The position numbers and the translations under genes are program-made. Below the pieces are notes generated by a model. It made no database searches. It had not been told where the DNA came from and saw nothing but the letters and a program-made list of their open reading frames with translations. 52,201 nucleotides of DNA, taken from contig NZ_JAUMXC010000010.1 in NCBI RefSeq assembly GCF_030529325.1, positions 1-52,201 on the forward strand, given 5' to 3'. The DNA comes from Porphyromonas sp. (lineage in GTDB: Bacteria > Bacteroidota > Bacteroidia > Bacteroidales > Porphyromonadaceae). Each line of letters starts with the position of its first letter. Within the stretch, counting starts at the first letter, position 1. Shown here in pieces: positions 8,573 to 16,954 of this stretch.

Positions 8573-8824
8573 ATGTCAAGAATTTGTCAAATCACCGGAA
8601 AGAAGGCGATGGTCGGTAACAACGTGTCGCACTCTAAGCGTCGCACAAAACGCACGTTTGAGATCAATCTGTTCGAGAGAAAATTCTACTGGGTAGAAGA
8701 AGGATGCTGGATCAAGATCAAGGTATCAGCAGCAGGTCTCAGACTCATCAACAAGATCGGCCTTGACGCAGCGATCAAAAGAGGTCTCGAAACAGGCACT
8801 CTCAGAAAATGTACTATACTTTAA
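8573..8824 (+). CDS. rpmB: 50S ribosomal protein L28
   Basis: The 83-residue protein starts [11 protein letters not shown], the signature of bL28 (C-x-x-T-G-K), followed by N-x-V-S-H-S-x-R-R-T-K-R. Length is normal for Bacteroidota L28. Only the first of the usual zinc-ribbon cysteines is evident, so it is probably a zinc-free form. It is first in an operon with rpmG and a DUF4295 gene, the usual Bacteroidota order. Confidence 0.98.
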   Translation: MSRICQITGKKAMVGNNVSHSKRRTKRTFEINLFERKFYWVEEGCWIKIKVSAAGLRLINKIGLDAAIKRGLETGTLRKCTIL

Positions 8825-8847
8825 TCCTAAAGTAAAGGAGTAAGACA

Positions 8848-9036
8848 ATGTCAAAGAAAGCAAAAGGTAATAGAATACAGGTGATCCTTGAGTGCACAGA
8901 GCACAAGGAAAGCGGTATGCCGGGTACTTCAAGATACGTTACCACAAAGAATAGAAAGAATACACCGCAACGTATGGAGCTCAAGAAGTACAATCCTATC
9001 TTGAAGCGCATGACCGTACACAAGGAAATTAAGTAA
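8848..9036 (+). CDS. rpmG: 50S ribosomal protein L33
   Basis: The 62-residue protein contains the L33 pattern VILECTEH...[14 protein letters not shown]...RMELKKYNP and ends with a Lys-rich tail. It has one Cys only, so it does not bind zinc. It starts 24 bases after rpmB. Confidence 0.97.
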   Translation: MSKKAKGNRIQVILECTEHKESGMPGTSRYVTTKNRKNTPQRMELKKYNPILKRMTVHKEIK

Positions 9037-9056
9037 TAAAAAGAATACAGCAGACC

Positions 9057-9212
9057 ATGGCAAAGAAAGCAGTCGCAAACCTACAGAAGGGTGAAGGACG
9101 TACATTCTCTAAAGTGATCAAGATGGAAAAGTCTCCAAAGACAGGCGCATACGTATTTGTCGAAGAGATGGTTCCAAATGATGCAGTGAAGGACTACTTC
9201 AGCAAGAAGTAA
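9057..9212 (+). CDS. DUF4295 family small protein
   Basis: This 51-residue gene starts at the ATG at 9057 (MAKKAVANLQKGEG) and stops at TAA 9210-9212. The sequence matches the DUF4295 family, found almost only in Bacteroidota, directly after L28 and L33. The composition is basic, with ...KMEKSPKTGAYVF in the middle and a final FSKK. It is probably a ribosome-associated protein, but no function is proven. It lies 20 bases after rpmG. In many relatives ftsY and rimO follow; here a structured intergenic region and a terminator follow instead. Confidence 0.93.
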   Translation: MAKKAVANLQKGEGRTFSKVIKMEKSPKTGAYVFVEEMVPNDAVKDYFSKK

Positions 9213-9243
9213 TTTTTCCCTGGTCAAAGGGAGAGAAGACGAC

Positions 9244-9298
9244 CTTACGAGCAAGCAACGACACGTGGTGCATGAGGTACTGACACGCTTGCTGTAAG
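9244..9298 (+). other. Intergenic hairpin of unknown role downstream of DUF4295
   Basis: The arms cttac-g-agcaagc (9244-9256) and gcttgct-gtaag (9287-9298) pair, with one bulged base, around a 30-base loop containing CACGTG. No T run follows, so it is not an intrinsic terminator. It could be a processed 3' UTR element or a small RNA. Confidence 0.4.
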
Positions 9299-9327
9299 CC
9301 CTTAGTGCGCAAAATCATATGACATCG

Positions 9328-9372
9328 TAAGCCTGAAGAGACTCAAGATAGCTTGAGTCCTTTGGGCTTTTT
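9328..9372 (+). terminator. Terminator of the ribosomal protein operon
   Basis: The inner stem gactcaag / cttgagtc and an outer aagcc / gggctt pairing are followed by a run of five T. Confidence 0.7.
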
Positions 9373-9402
9373 GTCGTATCCGGCAGAAACCTAAAAGAAA
9401 AC

Positions 9403-10422
9403 ATGGAGACAACGACACAAAAAAGAATACTCATAACGGGGGCTTCCGGATTTATAGGCAGATATCTCGTAGATGAAGCCTTACACCAGGGCTACGAGGT
9501 ATGGGCAGGTGTACGTGAAAGCAGTTCACTCCGACACCTGTCAGACAAGCGCATCAAATTCATAGATCTCGACTACACTTCGGTAGAGAGGCTATCGGCT
9601 CAAATAAACGAGATCAGCCATGCTGGAGAGCCGACATGGCACTATGTCATCCACAATGCAGGATTAACAAAAACAATCAAAAGAAAAGACTTTTACAGAG
9701 TCAACGGCACATATACCGACAATCTTTTCAAAGCGTTGGCAGCTGCCCCAAAAACTCCTGAGAGCGTCGTACTCATGAGCAGCCTGAGCACTTATGGGCC
9801 ACCTATATCCGGAGACAGACCGATGAGGGCAGATGACCCTCAACGGCCCAACACCGATTATGGCAAATCAAAGTTGGAGGGAGAAAAAGCACTCTTGCGT
9901 TCGGGGCTTCCCTACTCTATCATGCTGCTGACAGGTGTCTATGGCCCCGGGGATGCAGACTACCTGATGGCAGTGAGAGAGATAGCCCGAGGCTTGAACA
10001 TACAAGCCGGTTGTTCACCTCAAGAAATAACGTTTGTGTATGCAAGCGATGTGGCAGAAGCGACTTTTCACGTCCTGACACACCCTGATGCAATAGGAGG
10101 ACGTTTTATGCTCACAGACGGCAATATATACAAAGACCATGATTTTGGTCGGATCGTCCAAAAACTTCTCGAAAAAAAGCGTATCATCAACCTGAGGATG
10201 CCACTGCCGATAGTCCGCGTGGCATGCTTGGTGGGAGATATCGTCGGCAAAATAACGGGAAAAGTAACCCCGCTAAACAGTGATAAATATCGCATCTTTG
10301 CTCAACGCTCATGGGCTTGTGACGACTCCCCCATAAGAGCATTGGGATTTATGCCAAAAGTACAATTGGAGGAGGGGTTCAGAAGAGTCATTGAAGCAGC
10401 TCGACAAGAGGGCAAACTATAA
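9403..10422 (+). CDS. NAD(P)-dependent epimerase/dehydratase (extended SDR)
   Basis: The protein has 339 residues. The Rossmann nucleotide-binding motif T-G-A-S-G-F-I-G is at residues 12-19. The catalytic Y-G-K-S-K (YxxxK) is near residue 150, with MSSLSTYG upstream providing the Ser. Length and layout fit extended SDRs related to 3-beta-hydroxysteroid dehydrogenase/isomerase or dihydroflavonol reductase-like proteins. The substrate cannot be told; in Bacteroidota these often act on sugars or lipids. It is followed after nine bases by ruvC and is likely cotranscribed with it. Confidence 0.85.
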   Translation: METTTQKRILITGASGFIGRYLVDEALHQGYEVWAGVRESSSLRHLSDKRIKFIDLDYTSVERLSAQINEISHAGEPTWHYVIHNAGLTKTIKRKDFYRVNGTYTDNLFKALAAAPKTPESVVLMSSLSTYGPPISGDRPMRADDPQRPNTDYGKSKLEGEKALLRSGLPYSIMLLTGVYGPGDADYLMAVREIARGLNIQAGCSPQEITFVYASDVAEATFHVLTHPDAIGGRFMLTDGNIYKDHDFGRIVQKLLEKKRIINLRMPLPIVRVACLVGDIVGKITGKVTPLNSDKYRIFAQRSWACDDSPIRALGFMPKVQLEEGFRRVIEAARQEGKL

Positions 10423-10431
10423 AGCATCACA

Positions 10432-11004
10432 ATGAAAAAAGGTAGAGATCAGAAGATCATCATAGGTATAGACCCCGGCAGTGTCATCATGGGCTACGGC
10501 ATACTCTGCGTGACAGGAAAAAGCGCAGAGATGATCGCCATGGGGGTACTCAAAATGGACAAAACAGCTTCACCATACGAGAGGCTGAAAAAAATATACG
10601 ATGGTGTATCTGCGCTCATCCGACGCTACAATCCTGATGATCTTGCCATAGAGGCTCCATTTTACGGTAAAAACGTACAGTCGATGCTCAAATTGGGGCG
10701 TGCGCAAGGCGTCGCTATCGCCGCAGCTCTTGCATCCGATACACTTGTACATGAGTATGCTCCTATGGAGATCAAGCGTGCGATAACAGGCACAGGACGA
10801 GCATCAAAAGAGCAAGTCGCGACACTACTCCAAAAGATGCTACACATCCCGGAGGAGTCCATGCAGATCGAACTCGATGCCACCGACGGCCTGGCTGTAG
10901 CCTTTTGTCACTTCGTACAATCGACCTCTCCTCTTCAACGTCAGAAGTCAGGAAGTTGGGCGGATTTTGTACGGAAAAACCCGGATAAAGTACGCGGACT
11001 GTAA
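10432..11004 (+). CDS. ruvC: Holliday junction endodeoxyribonuclease RuvC
   Basis: The protein has 190 residues and resolves Holliday junctions with RuvAB. The acidic catalytic residues are visible: Asp in I-I-G-I-D-P-G-S near residue 13, Glu in LAIEAPF near 69, and the Asp pair with following His in LDATDGLAVAFCH near 150. K-N-V-Q-S...L-G-R-A-Q-G is the usual DNA-contact region. The length is normal, with a short C-terminal tail. It is probably cotranscribed with the SDR gene. Confidence 0.97.
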   Translation: MKKGRDQKIIIGIDPGSVIMGYGILCVTGKSAEMIAMGVLKMDKTASPYERLKKIYDGVSALIRRYNPDDLAIEAPFYGKNVQSMLKLGRAQGVAIAAALASDTLVHEYAPMEIKRAITGTGRASKEQVATLLQKMLHIPEESMQIELDATDGLAVAFCHFVQSTSPLQRQKSGSWADFVRKNPDKVRGL

Positions 11005-11025
11005 TAGTCAAAAGGCCTTAAATCA

Positions 11026-11057
11026 TTTCACCGTTTGGATAAAAAACGGTATGTTTG
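11026..11057 (+). promoter_or_regulatory. Promoter for the parA-to-secG gene run
   Basis: An exact -7 box TATGTTTG (11050-11057) has TTTC (3/4 of -33 TTTG) 20 bases upstream. The parA start at 11081 is about 18 bases after the expected transcription start. Confidence 0.45.
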
Positions 11058-11080
11058 TGTATTGATTACGAAGCATTCTA

Positions 11081-11848
11081 ATGGGAAAAGTAATAGCAAT
11101 ATCTAACCAAAAAGGTGGTGTCGGTAAAACCACGACAACAATCAACCTCGCTGCATCTCTCGTGGCACTTGAAAAAAAAGTGCTTATCATAGATGCCGAC
11201 CCTCAGGCCAATGCAACCTCGGGGCTCGGTGTCAAGCCTACGTCCACGGATCAGACGATCTACAACTGTCTCTTGGGAGAGGCAGATCCTAAAAAATGCA
11301 TCTCGGAGACTTCTGTCGAGGGGCTAGTGATACTACCGTCGCATACCGACTTGGCCGGTGCAGAGATAGAGCTCATCAAGGTGGAGCGCCGTGAGTTTGT
11401 GATGAAAAAGATCACCGACTCTCTCAAGGATGACTACGACTTCATCTTCATAGACTGCTCTCCATCCCTCGGGCTGATCACCGTCGCAGCTCTGACAGCA
11501 GCAGACTCTGTGATCATCCCTGTACAATGTGAATACTTCGCACTGGAAGGTATCAGCAAACTGCTCAACACTCTCCAGATCATCAAGCGCAAACTCAATC
11601 CACATATCGATATAGAGGGTTTCCTGATGACCATGTACGATGCTCGGACTCGTCATTCCAATCAAATCTATGAGGAGGTCAAGAAACACTTCAAGTCGCT
11701 TGTCTTCTCAAGTGTCATACATCGCAACATACGTCTGAGCGAAGCCCCCAGTCACGGCAAATCGGTACTCGACTTTGACCTCGACAGTCGCGGAAGTCAG
11801 AATTATCTGCAACTTGCTCAGGAGCTGTTGGCAAAAAATCAAAAATAA
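11081..11848 (+). CDS. parA: Chromosome-partitioning ATPase ParA (Soj)
   Basis: The protein has 255 residues. It has the deviant Walker A motif K-G-G-V-G-K-T-T at residues 10-17, Walker A' [11 protein letters not shown] near 38 and Walker [10 protein letters not shown] near 125. It has no N-terminal DNA-binding extension, so it is the chromosomal Soj type rather than a plasmid type Ia. It acts with ParB to segregate the origin region, by nonspecific DNA binding in the ATP state. parB follows after 35 bases. Confidence 0.97.
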   Translation: MGKVIAISNQKGGVGKTTTTINLAASLVALEKKVLIIDADPQANATSGLGVKPTSTDQTIYNCLLGEADPKKCISETSVEGLVILPSHTDLAGAEIELIKVERREFVMKKITDSLKDDYDFIFIDCSPSLGLITVAALTAADSVIIPVQCEYFALEGISKLLNTLQIIKRKLNPHIDIEGFLMTMYDARTRHSNQIYEEVKKHFKSLVFSSVIHRNIRLSEAPSHGKSVLDFDLDSRGSQNYLQLAQELLAKNQK

Positions 11849-11883
11849 CCTCTTCTCCATAATCCCATACAATACCCCGGACA

Positions 11884-12774
11884 ATGAGTAAAAAAGAAAG
11901 ATCATCACTTGGGAGAGGCTTGGATGCCCTCATCTCTACCGACTACCTTTCGATAGAGACTCAAGGCTCATCCTCTATCAATGAGATAGCATTGTCAGAC
12001 ATCATACCCAATGAGGAACAGCCTCGTACGTTCTTTGAAGAGGAAGCTCTCGGCGAACTGGCTGACTCCATCCGCCACATAGGTATCGTACAGCCTATCA
12101 CGGTGTATGGCATCCCCGATGAACCGGGGAAATATCGCATCATATCCGGTGAACGCCGATATAGAGCGGCAAAGCTGGCGGGCTTGGAGGCAATCCCCGC
12201 TTATGTCCGCACCGCGGAGGACGAACAGGTCATGGAAATGGCACTGATCGAAAATATCCAGCGCGAAGACCTCAATGCCATAGAGATATCATTGGCTTTC
12301 AAAAAGCTGATAGACACATACAAACTCACTCAGGATGACCTCAGCACAAGAGTGGGTAAAAAGCGTGCAACGATATCCAACTATCTGCGTCTACTGAAAC
12401 TGCCTGCAGAGGTGCAAATGGGGTTGAAGGACTCCAAAATAGACATGGGGCATGCACGTGCTCTATTATCTCTCAACGATACGGAACTACTGCTTGCAGT
12501 CTATGAGCAGGCTGTCAAAGAAAGACTGTCAGTAAGACAAGTGGAAGAGATAGTGAGGAGCTACAACGAAGGTGGTAGCCCCGCACCTAAGGCTAAGAAA
12601 AAAGGCAGTGTGAAAACACCTGAGGAGTTTGCTCTGCTTGCACAACACTTCTCCAACATCTTCAAGACAAAGGTCTCTATGACTTGTAGTGAGAGTGGCA
12701 AGGGGAAGATCACGATACCGTTTGGTTCTGAACAGGAACTTGAGGCCATCCTTAGCACGCTCGACAAGTTATGA
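11884..12774 (+). CDS. parB: Chromosome-partitioning protein ParB (CTPase, parS-binding)
   Basis: The protein has 296 residues. The N-terminal box L-G-R-G-L-D-A-L-I stimulates ParA. Next come N-E-E-Q-P-R and the CTP-binding motif G-E-R-R-Y-R-A near residue 90-96. A helix-turn-helix (LTQDDLSTRVGKKRATISNYL) lies near residues 148-168, and a C-terminal dimerisation region follows. A candidate parS site lies about 1.6 kb downstream at 14333-14348. The stop overlaps the next start in ATGA, so the genes are translationally coupled. Confidence 0.97.
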   Translation: MSKKERSSLGRGLDALISTDYLSIETQGSSSINEIALSDIIPNEEQPRTFFEEEALGELADSIRHIGIVQPITVYGIPDEPGKYRIISGERRYRAAKLAGLEAIPAYVRTAEDEQVMEMALIENIQREDLNAIEISLAFKKLIDTYKLTQDDLSTRVGKKRATISNYLRLLKLPAEVQMGLKDSKIDMGHARALLSLNDTELLLAVYEQAVKERLSVRQVEEIVRSYNEGGSPAPKAKKKGSVKTPEEFALLAQHFSNIFKTKVSMTCSESGKGKITIPFGSEQELEAILSTLDKL

Positions 12775-13553
12775 TACAGCTCACAGGTTTTCGACGTCTA
12801 ATCGGTCTGCTGATCATCTGCCCACTTTGCTCATACGTGGCTCGCGCGGGGGTCTCCGACAGTATTCCTCAACGAGACAGTCTTCAAGTCTTGGCAGATA
12901 AAGCCATACTCAAAGCTGACACACTGCTACCCTCAACAGATTCGGCAAAAGTGTCTGAAATGAATGAAATAGCAAAAAAAATCGTCGAAACACCTCAGAT
13001 TGTAGAAAAGAAGGGAAAAACTTTCGAGTTGAAACCTCAAAAACAAAAAAACAGGTTTGTTCCCAAACCTAAAATGGCTCTGCTATGGTCTATCATACCC
13101 GGTGGCGGACAGGTGTACAACCGCAAGTTTTGGAAAATACCACTCATTGCGACAGCATACACAGGGTTTTACTATGCTATCACGTGGAATCACACCAACT
13201 TGACAGAGTATGCCAATGCATATAGGGACATCAAGAGTGACGCCCCTTTGGAAAACAAGTCTTGGATAGACTTCATCCCATCCAATGCCAAGCCGGAAGA
13301 CTATATCAACAATACAACTTTTCACGAACGTCTGAGACGTGGACGTGACTTTTATCGCCGCAATAGGGACTTAAGCATCATCCTCTCTGTGGCGACCTAC
13401 ATACTCATTATGGTGGATGCTTATGTCGACGCTGAACTTTACTCATTCGACATCTCGCCTAATGTTTCTTTGACATACCGGCCTCACGTATCGATGCCTA
13501 CACCGACAATGCCACAAACCTCATATGGAGTACAAGTGGCTTTGAAGTTTTGA
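12771..13553 (+). CDS. DUF5683 domain protein, exported
   Basis: The protein has 260 residues. A signal peptide or anchor lies within the first 25 residues. A charged Lys/Gln-rich linker follows, then the DUF5683 core starting near residue 98: PKMALLWSIIPGGGQVYN, with two hydrophobic stretches (residues about 118-135 and 200-215). It resembles small Bacteroidota membrane proteins encoded between parB and the lytic transglycosylase gene, a position conserved in the phylum. Its function is unknown; context suggests the envelope. Its ATG overlaps the parB stop by four bases. Confidence 0.8.
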   Translation: MIQLTGFRRLIGLLIICPLCSYVARAGVSDSIPQRDSLQVLADKAILKADTLLPSTDSAKVSEMNEIAKKIVETPQIVEKKGKTFELKPQKQKNRFVPKPKMALLWSIIPGGGQVYNRKFWKIPLIATAYTGFYYAITWNHTNLTEYANAYRDIKSDAPLENKSWIDFIPSNAKPEDYINNTTFHERLRRGRDFYRRNRDLSIILSVATYILIMVDAYVDAELYSFDISPNVSLTYRPHVSMPTPTMPQTSYGVQVALKF

Positions 13554-13589
13554 GGCAAATAAAATCGTGAGCTAAAGACAAAAAACTCT

Positions 13590-15101
13590 ATGCAAACAAA
13601 AAGCTACATACGGTACTGCGCCTTAGCTTGCTGCCTGCTCTTGGGAGTGTCTTATCACACTCAAGCGCAGGAGACTGTCGCCACAGACGGTGTAGCAGAC
13701 TCGCTGTGTCTCCCCTCCGGAGAGATGGTTCCCGAAGCCCTTGATGGCAAATTGACAAGCATGATCGAAGACAAGTATAAAACTTACTTTGATCGTTCCA
13801 TACCTTCTACAGCGCGCACAAAACACTTATCCAATGATGAGTACCAAAAAAGACTGAATGCCCTCAACAGCATCATTCCATTGACTTACAATTCTATTGT
13901 ACATGAGTGTATCGATGAATTTGTAAACAAACGTAGTCGCCTATTTGAACAAGTACTTTCCAAGAGTACCTACTACTTCCCGATGATAGAAGAGGAGTTG
14001 GATAAGCACAACCTGCCTCTCGAGCTGAAGTACCTCGCCATCGTAGAATCGGCACTTACTCCGACCGCCGTCTCACCAAGAGGGGCAACGGGAATATGGC
14101 AAATCATGCTATCGACAGGCAAAGTATATGGGCTACTGATAGACAGCCTGGTGGACGAACGTCGAGATCCCAAGAGATCGACACAGGCGGTATGCTCACT
14201 CTTCAAAGATCTCTATGCCCTGTATGGGGATTGGTTACTTGCCCTTGCTTCGTACAACTGTGGGCCGGGGAGTGTAAACAAAGCCATCCGCAAAGCCGGA
14301 GGAGCCAAAGACTTCTGGAAGATTTATCAGCATCTTCCACGTGAGACAAGATCATATGTCCCATACTTCATCGCTGTGTACTATGCCATGGAGTACTACA
14401 ACGACTATGATCTCAGTCCGGGAACTATACAGTTGCCTCTCGCCACAGATACCGTCAGAGTAGACAGAAAATATTCATTCTCTCAAATCAGTAAGATCTC
14501 CGGTGTCAGTGAAGAGACCCTTATGCTCCTCAATCCGAAATACAGGAAAGGTATCGTCCCCGGTCATGGTGAAAACCAGACGGTCATCCTACCTCTTGCG
14601 AATGCCAATACTTTTGCAGCGCAAAAAGAGGCTTTGCCGGTAGCTCAAATCCAAACAAAGGAATCAACTATATACCATAAGGTCGGTAAGCGTGAATCTT
14701 TGGGATCCATCGCTAAGAAGTACGGAGTGGACATCGAGGATATCAAGAGCTGGAACAAACTTCGCCGCAACACGGTTAGAGCCGGACAACGACTCGCCAT
14801 AAGGATAATCACAGAACAGGAAGAGCTAGAGGCAATGCCCGTAGCAACGGATCGAAATGATCTTGCACAAGCACAATTGGTGGCAGGTCAAACAGTAGAG
14901 AAAGCCCCTGAGCCTGTAAAAAAAGTTGCAGAGAAGAAAGCCACAAAAAAAACTTCTGCACGCTATCATACGGTCACCAAAGGGCAATCCCTCAACCTCA
15001 TCGCAAAAAAATACAAGGGGGTGACCGTCGCAAAGTTGAAGAAAGCCAACGGACTAAAAAATAACAAAATACACCCGGGGCAGAAGCTTATCATACCATA
15101 A
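13590..15101 (+). CDS. mltD: Membrane-bound lytic murein transglycosylase D-like, with two LysM domains
   Basis: The protein has 503 residues and is exported (signal peptide to about residue 26, ending TQAQ). The GH23/SLT catalytic domain carries AIVESALTPTAVSPRGATGIWQ, where the Glu near residue 153 is the catalytic acid, and later ALASYNCGPGSVNKAIRKAGG. A middle region is followed by two peptidoglycan-binding LysM domains, about residues 363-405 (YHKVGKRESLGSIAKKYGV) and 459-503 (YHTVTKGQSLNLIAKKY). It cleaves the MurNAc-GlcNAc bond to form 1,6-anhydro ends. The family is known; the symbol is by analogy with E. coli. Confidence 0.92.
   Translation: MQTKSYIRYCALACCLLLGVSYHTQAQETVATDGVADSLCLPSGEMVPEALDGKLTSMIEDKYKTYFDRSIPSTARTKHLSNDEYQKRLNALNSIIPLTYNSIVHECIDEFVNKRSRLFEQVLSKSTYYFPMIEEELDKHNLPLELKYLAIVESALTPTAVSPRGATGIWQIMLSTGKVYGLLIDSLVDERRDPKRSTQAVCSLFKDLYALYGDWLLALASYNCGPGSVNKAIRKAGGAKDFWKIYQHLPRETRSYVPYFIAVYYAMEYYNDYDLSPGTIQLPLATDTVRVDRKYSFSQISKISGVSEETLMLLNPKYRKGIVPGHGENQTVILPLANANTFAAQKEALPVAQIQTKESTIYHKVGKRESLGSIAKKYGVDIEDIKSWNKLRRNTVRAGQRLAIRIITEQEELEAMPVATDRNDLAQAQLVAGQTVEKAPEPVKKVAEKKATKKTSARYHTVTKGQSLNLIAKKYKGVTVAKLKKANGLKNNKIHPGQKLIIP
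14333..14348. promoter_or_regulatory. Candidate parS site inside the transglycosylase gene
   Basis: The 16 bases tcttccacgtgagaca match the parS consensus tgtttcacgtgaaaca at 13 of 16 positions, with an intact CACGTGA core. Other CACGTG sites I looked at in the window match clearly less well. A chromosomal parS near parAB, even inside a coding region, is usual. Confidence 0.4.
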
Positions 15102-15116
15102 CTCACCTTTGTAAAG

Positions 15117-16442
15117 ATGAATGTAAGCAACGAGATAATAAAAGCAAAGCAACGATTCGGCATAATCGGGAATGCTCCGAGCTTGAATAGGGCCATCGAG
15201 GTAGCTCTCCTCATTGCCCCTACAGATGTCTCTGCCCTTATCACAGGAGAGAGTGGTGTAGGGAAAGAGAGCTTCCCTCAGATCATACACAGCAACAGCA
15301 TCCGCAAACATGGTCCCTATATCACGGTAAACTGTGGAGCAATCCCTGAAGGCACCATAGACTCTGAACTATTCGGACACAAAAAGGGATCTTTTACCGA
15401 TGCCGTAAGCGAGCGGAAAGGATATTTTGAGGTCGCCGATGGAGGGACAATATTTCTTGATGAGGTAGGAGAACTTCCATTGCCGACCCAAGCAAGACTC
15501 CTCAGAGTACTCGAATCGGGGGAATTTATGAAGGTAGGTTCGTCTCAAGTACAGAGAACCAATATCCGTGTCGTTGCAGCAACCAATGTCGACTTACAAG
15601 ATGCGATCAGACGTAAAAAGTTCAGAGAAGACCTGTACTACCGTCTCAACACTGTTACCATCGAACTTCCACCCTTGAGAGACAGGGGGGAGGACATAAG
15701 GCTGTTGTTCAGGAAGTTTGCTGCAGACTTTGCAGACAAATATCGCATGCCTCCGGTGCGACTCAGTGATGAGGCACAGATGCTTATTTCTACGTATAAT
15801 TGGCCGGGGAATATCCGTCAATTACGTAATGTTGTAGAGCGTCTTAGTGTCATTGCCGAAGACAGAGAGATTTCGATTGATATTCTACGCGAAAATCTTC
15901 CCGCCAATGCAGAAGTACGTCATCCGGCTATTATAAGAACTCCGCAGAAAGAGGGAGGCTTCCGAGACTATGAGTCCTCATCGAAAGAGATCCCAACGGG
16001 CTCACTGGAGATACTGTACAAGATGATCTACGATCTCAAAAATGAGGTATCCGAACTGTCAAGGAATCTCCACAGAGCGATGGACAACCATCCCTCAAGA
16101 CATGATATCAATAGTACACCTGCGCCATATGTGGAGTCGGCAGCACGTCCTCTACCTCAGACGATAGTAACACCTGTCAGCGATAGGACATCCTTTGTAG
16201 AAGCAATCCCAAGAGATGTAAGCACGCACCAGATACAGCACAGCATCAGCGGAGACCTCATCACATCAGAATACGAGGAGATACTAAATCCCGATAGGAC
16301 ACTCTCACTCGAAGAGATGGAACAAGAGTATATCCGTATGGTCCTTCGTCGCAACAACGGAGTACGCAAAAAGACTGCCGATGACCTCAAGATATCCGAA
16401 CGCACACTCTATAGAAAACTTAAAGAACATGACCTGGATTAA
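15117..16442 (+). CDS. Sigma-54-type AAA+ transcriptional activator without a receiver domain
   Basis: The protein has 441 residues. The AAA+ domain starts almost at once: Walker A G-E-S-G-V-G-K-E near residues 43-50, Walker B GGTIFLDEVGEL near 115, sensor region RVVAATNVDL and R-E-D-L-Y-Y-R-L-N. The sigma-54-contacting loop reads G-S-F-T-D-A rather than the canonical G-A-F-T-G-A. A linker of about 130 residues precedes a Fis-type helix-turn-helix at the C-terminus (TADDLKISERTLYRKL). There is no response-receiver, GAF or PAS domain, so its input is unknown. It lies inside the envelope gene run, with lptE starting within its 3' end. Confidence 0.9.
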   Translation: MNVSNEIIKAKQRFGIIGNAPSLNRAIEVALLIAPTDVSALITGESGVGKESFPQIIHSNSIRKHGPYITVNCGAIPEGTIDSELFGHKKGSFTDAVSERKGYFEVADGGTIFLDEVGELPLPTQARLLRVLESGEFMKVGSSQVQRTNIRVVAATNVDLQDAIRRKKFREDLYYRLNTVTIELPPLRDRGEDIRLLFRKFAADFADKYRMPPVRLSDEAQMLISTYNWPGNIRQLRNVVERLSVIAEDREISIDILRENLPANAEVRHPAIIRTPQKEGGFRDYESSSKEIPTGSLEILYKMIYDLKNEVSELSRNLHRAMDNHPSRHDINSTPAPYVESAARPLPQTIVTPVSDRTSFVEAIPRDVSTHQIQHSISGDLITSEYEEILNPDRTLSLEEMEQEYIRMVLRRNNGVRKKTADDLKISERTLYRKLKEHDLD

Positions 16443-16950
16443 ACGCATCAACATCATATCCATAGCGATCTTCTTGGTTCTCTCAGTAACGAGCTGTATC
16501 GTCTCCTACAAACTCAACGGAGCCAGCATAGACTACAATAGGATCAAGACCGTGACTATACGCGACTTCTCCAACCTTGCTCCGTTGGTCTATCCCCCAT
16601 TGGCTCAGAAGTTTACCGAGGATCTCAGAGAGAACTTCCAAAGACGCACCCGACTCAACATGCAACCTGCCGGGGGAGATCTGAACATCGAAGGGGAGAT
16701 CGTAGGCTATGACCTTGCGGCTGAAGCGGTGCAGGAGGATGCCTACTCAGCAAAGACAAGATTTACACTTCGCATCAAAGTTCGGTATACAAATAGGATC
16801 AATCCTGATGAAGACTTTGAACGAGAGTTCTCCTCTTTTACGACATTTGACAGTAATATCCTATTTACTGATGTCCAAGACGGGCTGTGTAAAGAGCTGA
16901 CAGAAGACATCATTCAACAGATTTTCAACGCCACCGTCGAAAACTGGTAA
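16429..16950 (+). CDS. lptE: LPS-assembly lipoprotein LptE (Bacteroidota type)
   Basis: The protein has 173 residues from the ATG at 16429, overlapping the end of the activator gene by 14 bases. This start gives a lipoprotein signal with lipobox S-V-T-S-C. The mature part has the phylum pattern SYKLNGASIDY...KTVTIRDFSN.A.LVYP.LAQKFTE.L followed by GDLNIEGEIVGYD and a final IFNATVENW. LptE plugs the LptD barrel and helps insert lipopolysaccharide at the cell surface. It is followed after four bases by a TPR-like gene and then secG, the common Bacteroidota order. Confidence 0.92.
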   Translation: MTWIKRINIISIAIFLVLSVTSCIVSYKLNGASIDYNRIKTVTIRDFSNLAPLVYPPLAQKFTEDLRENFQRRTRLNMQPAGGDLNIEGEIVGYDLAAEAVQEDAYSAKTRFTLRIKVRYTNRINPDEDFEREFSSFTTFDSNILFTDVQDGLCKELTEDIIQQIFNATVENW

Positions 16951-16954
16951 GGTC

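Noticed and set aside
9262-9277. CACGTG in the intergenic hairpin as a parS site
   Set aside because: Flanking bases match the parS consensus poorly compared with 14333-14348.
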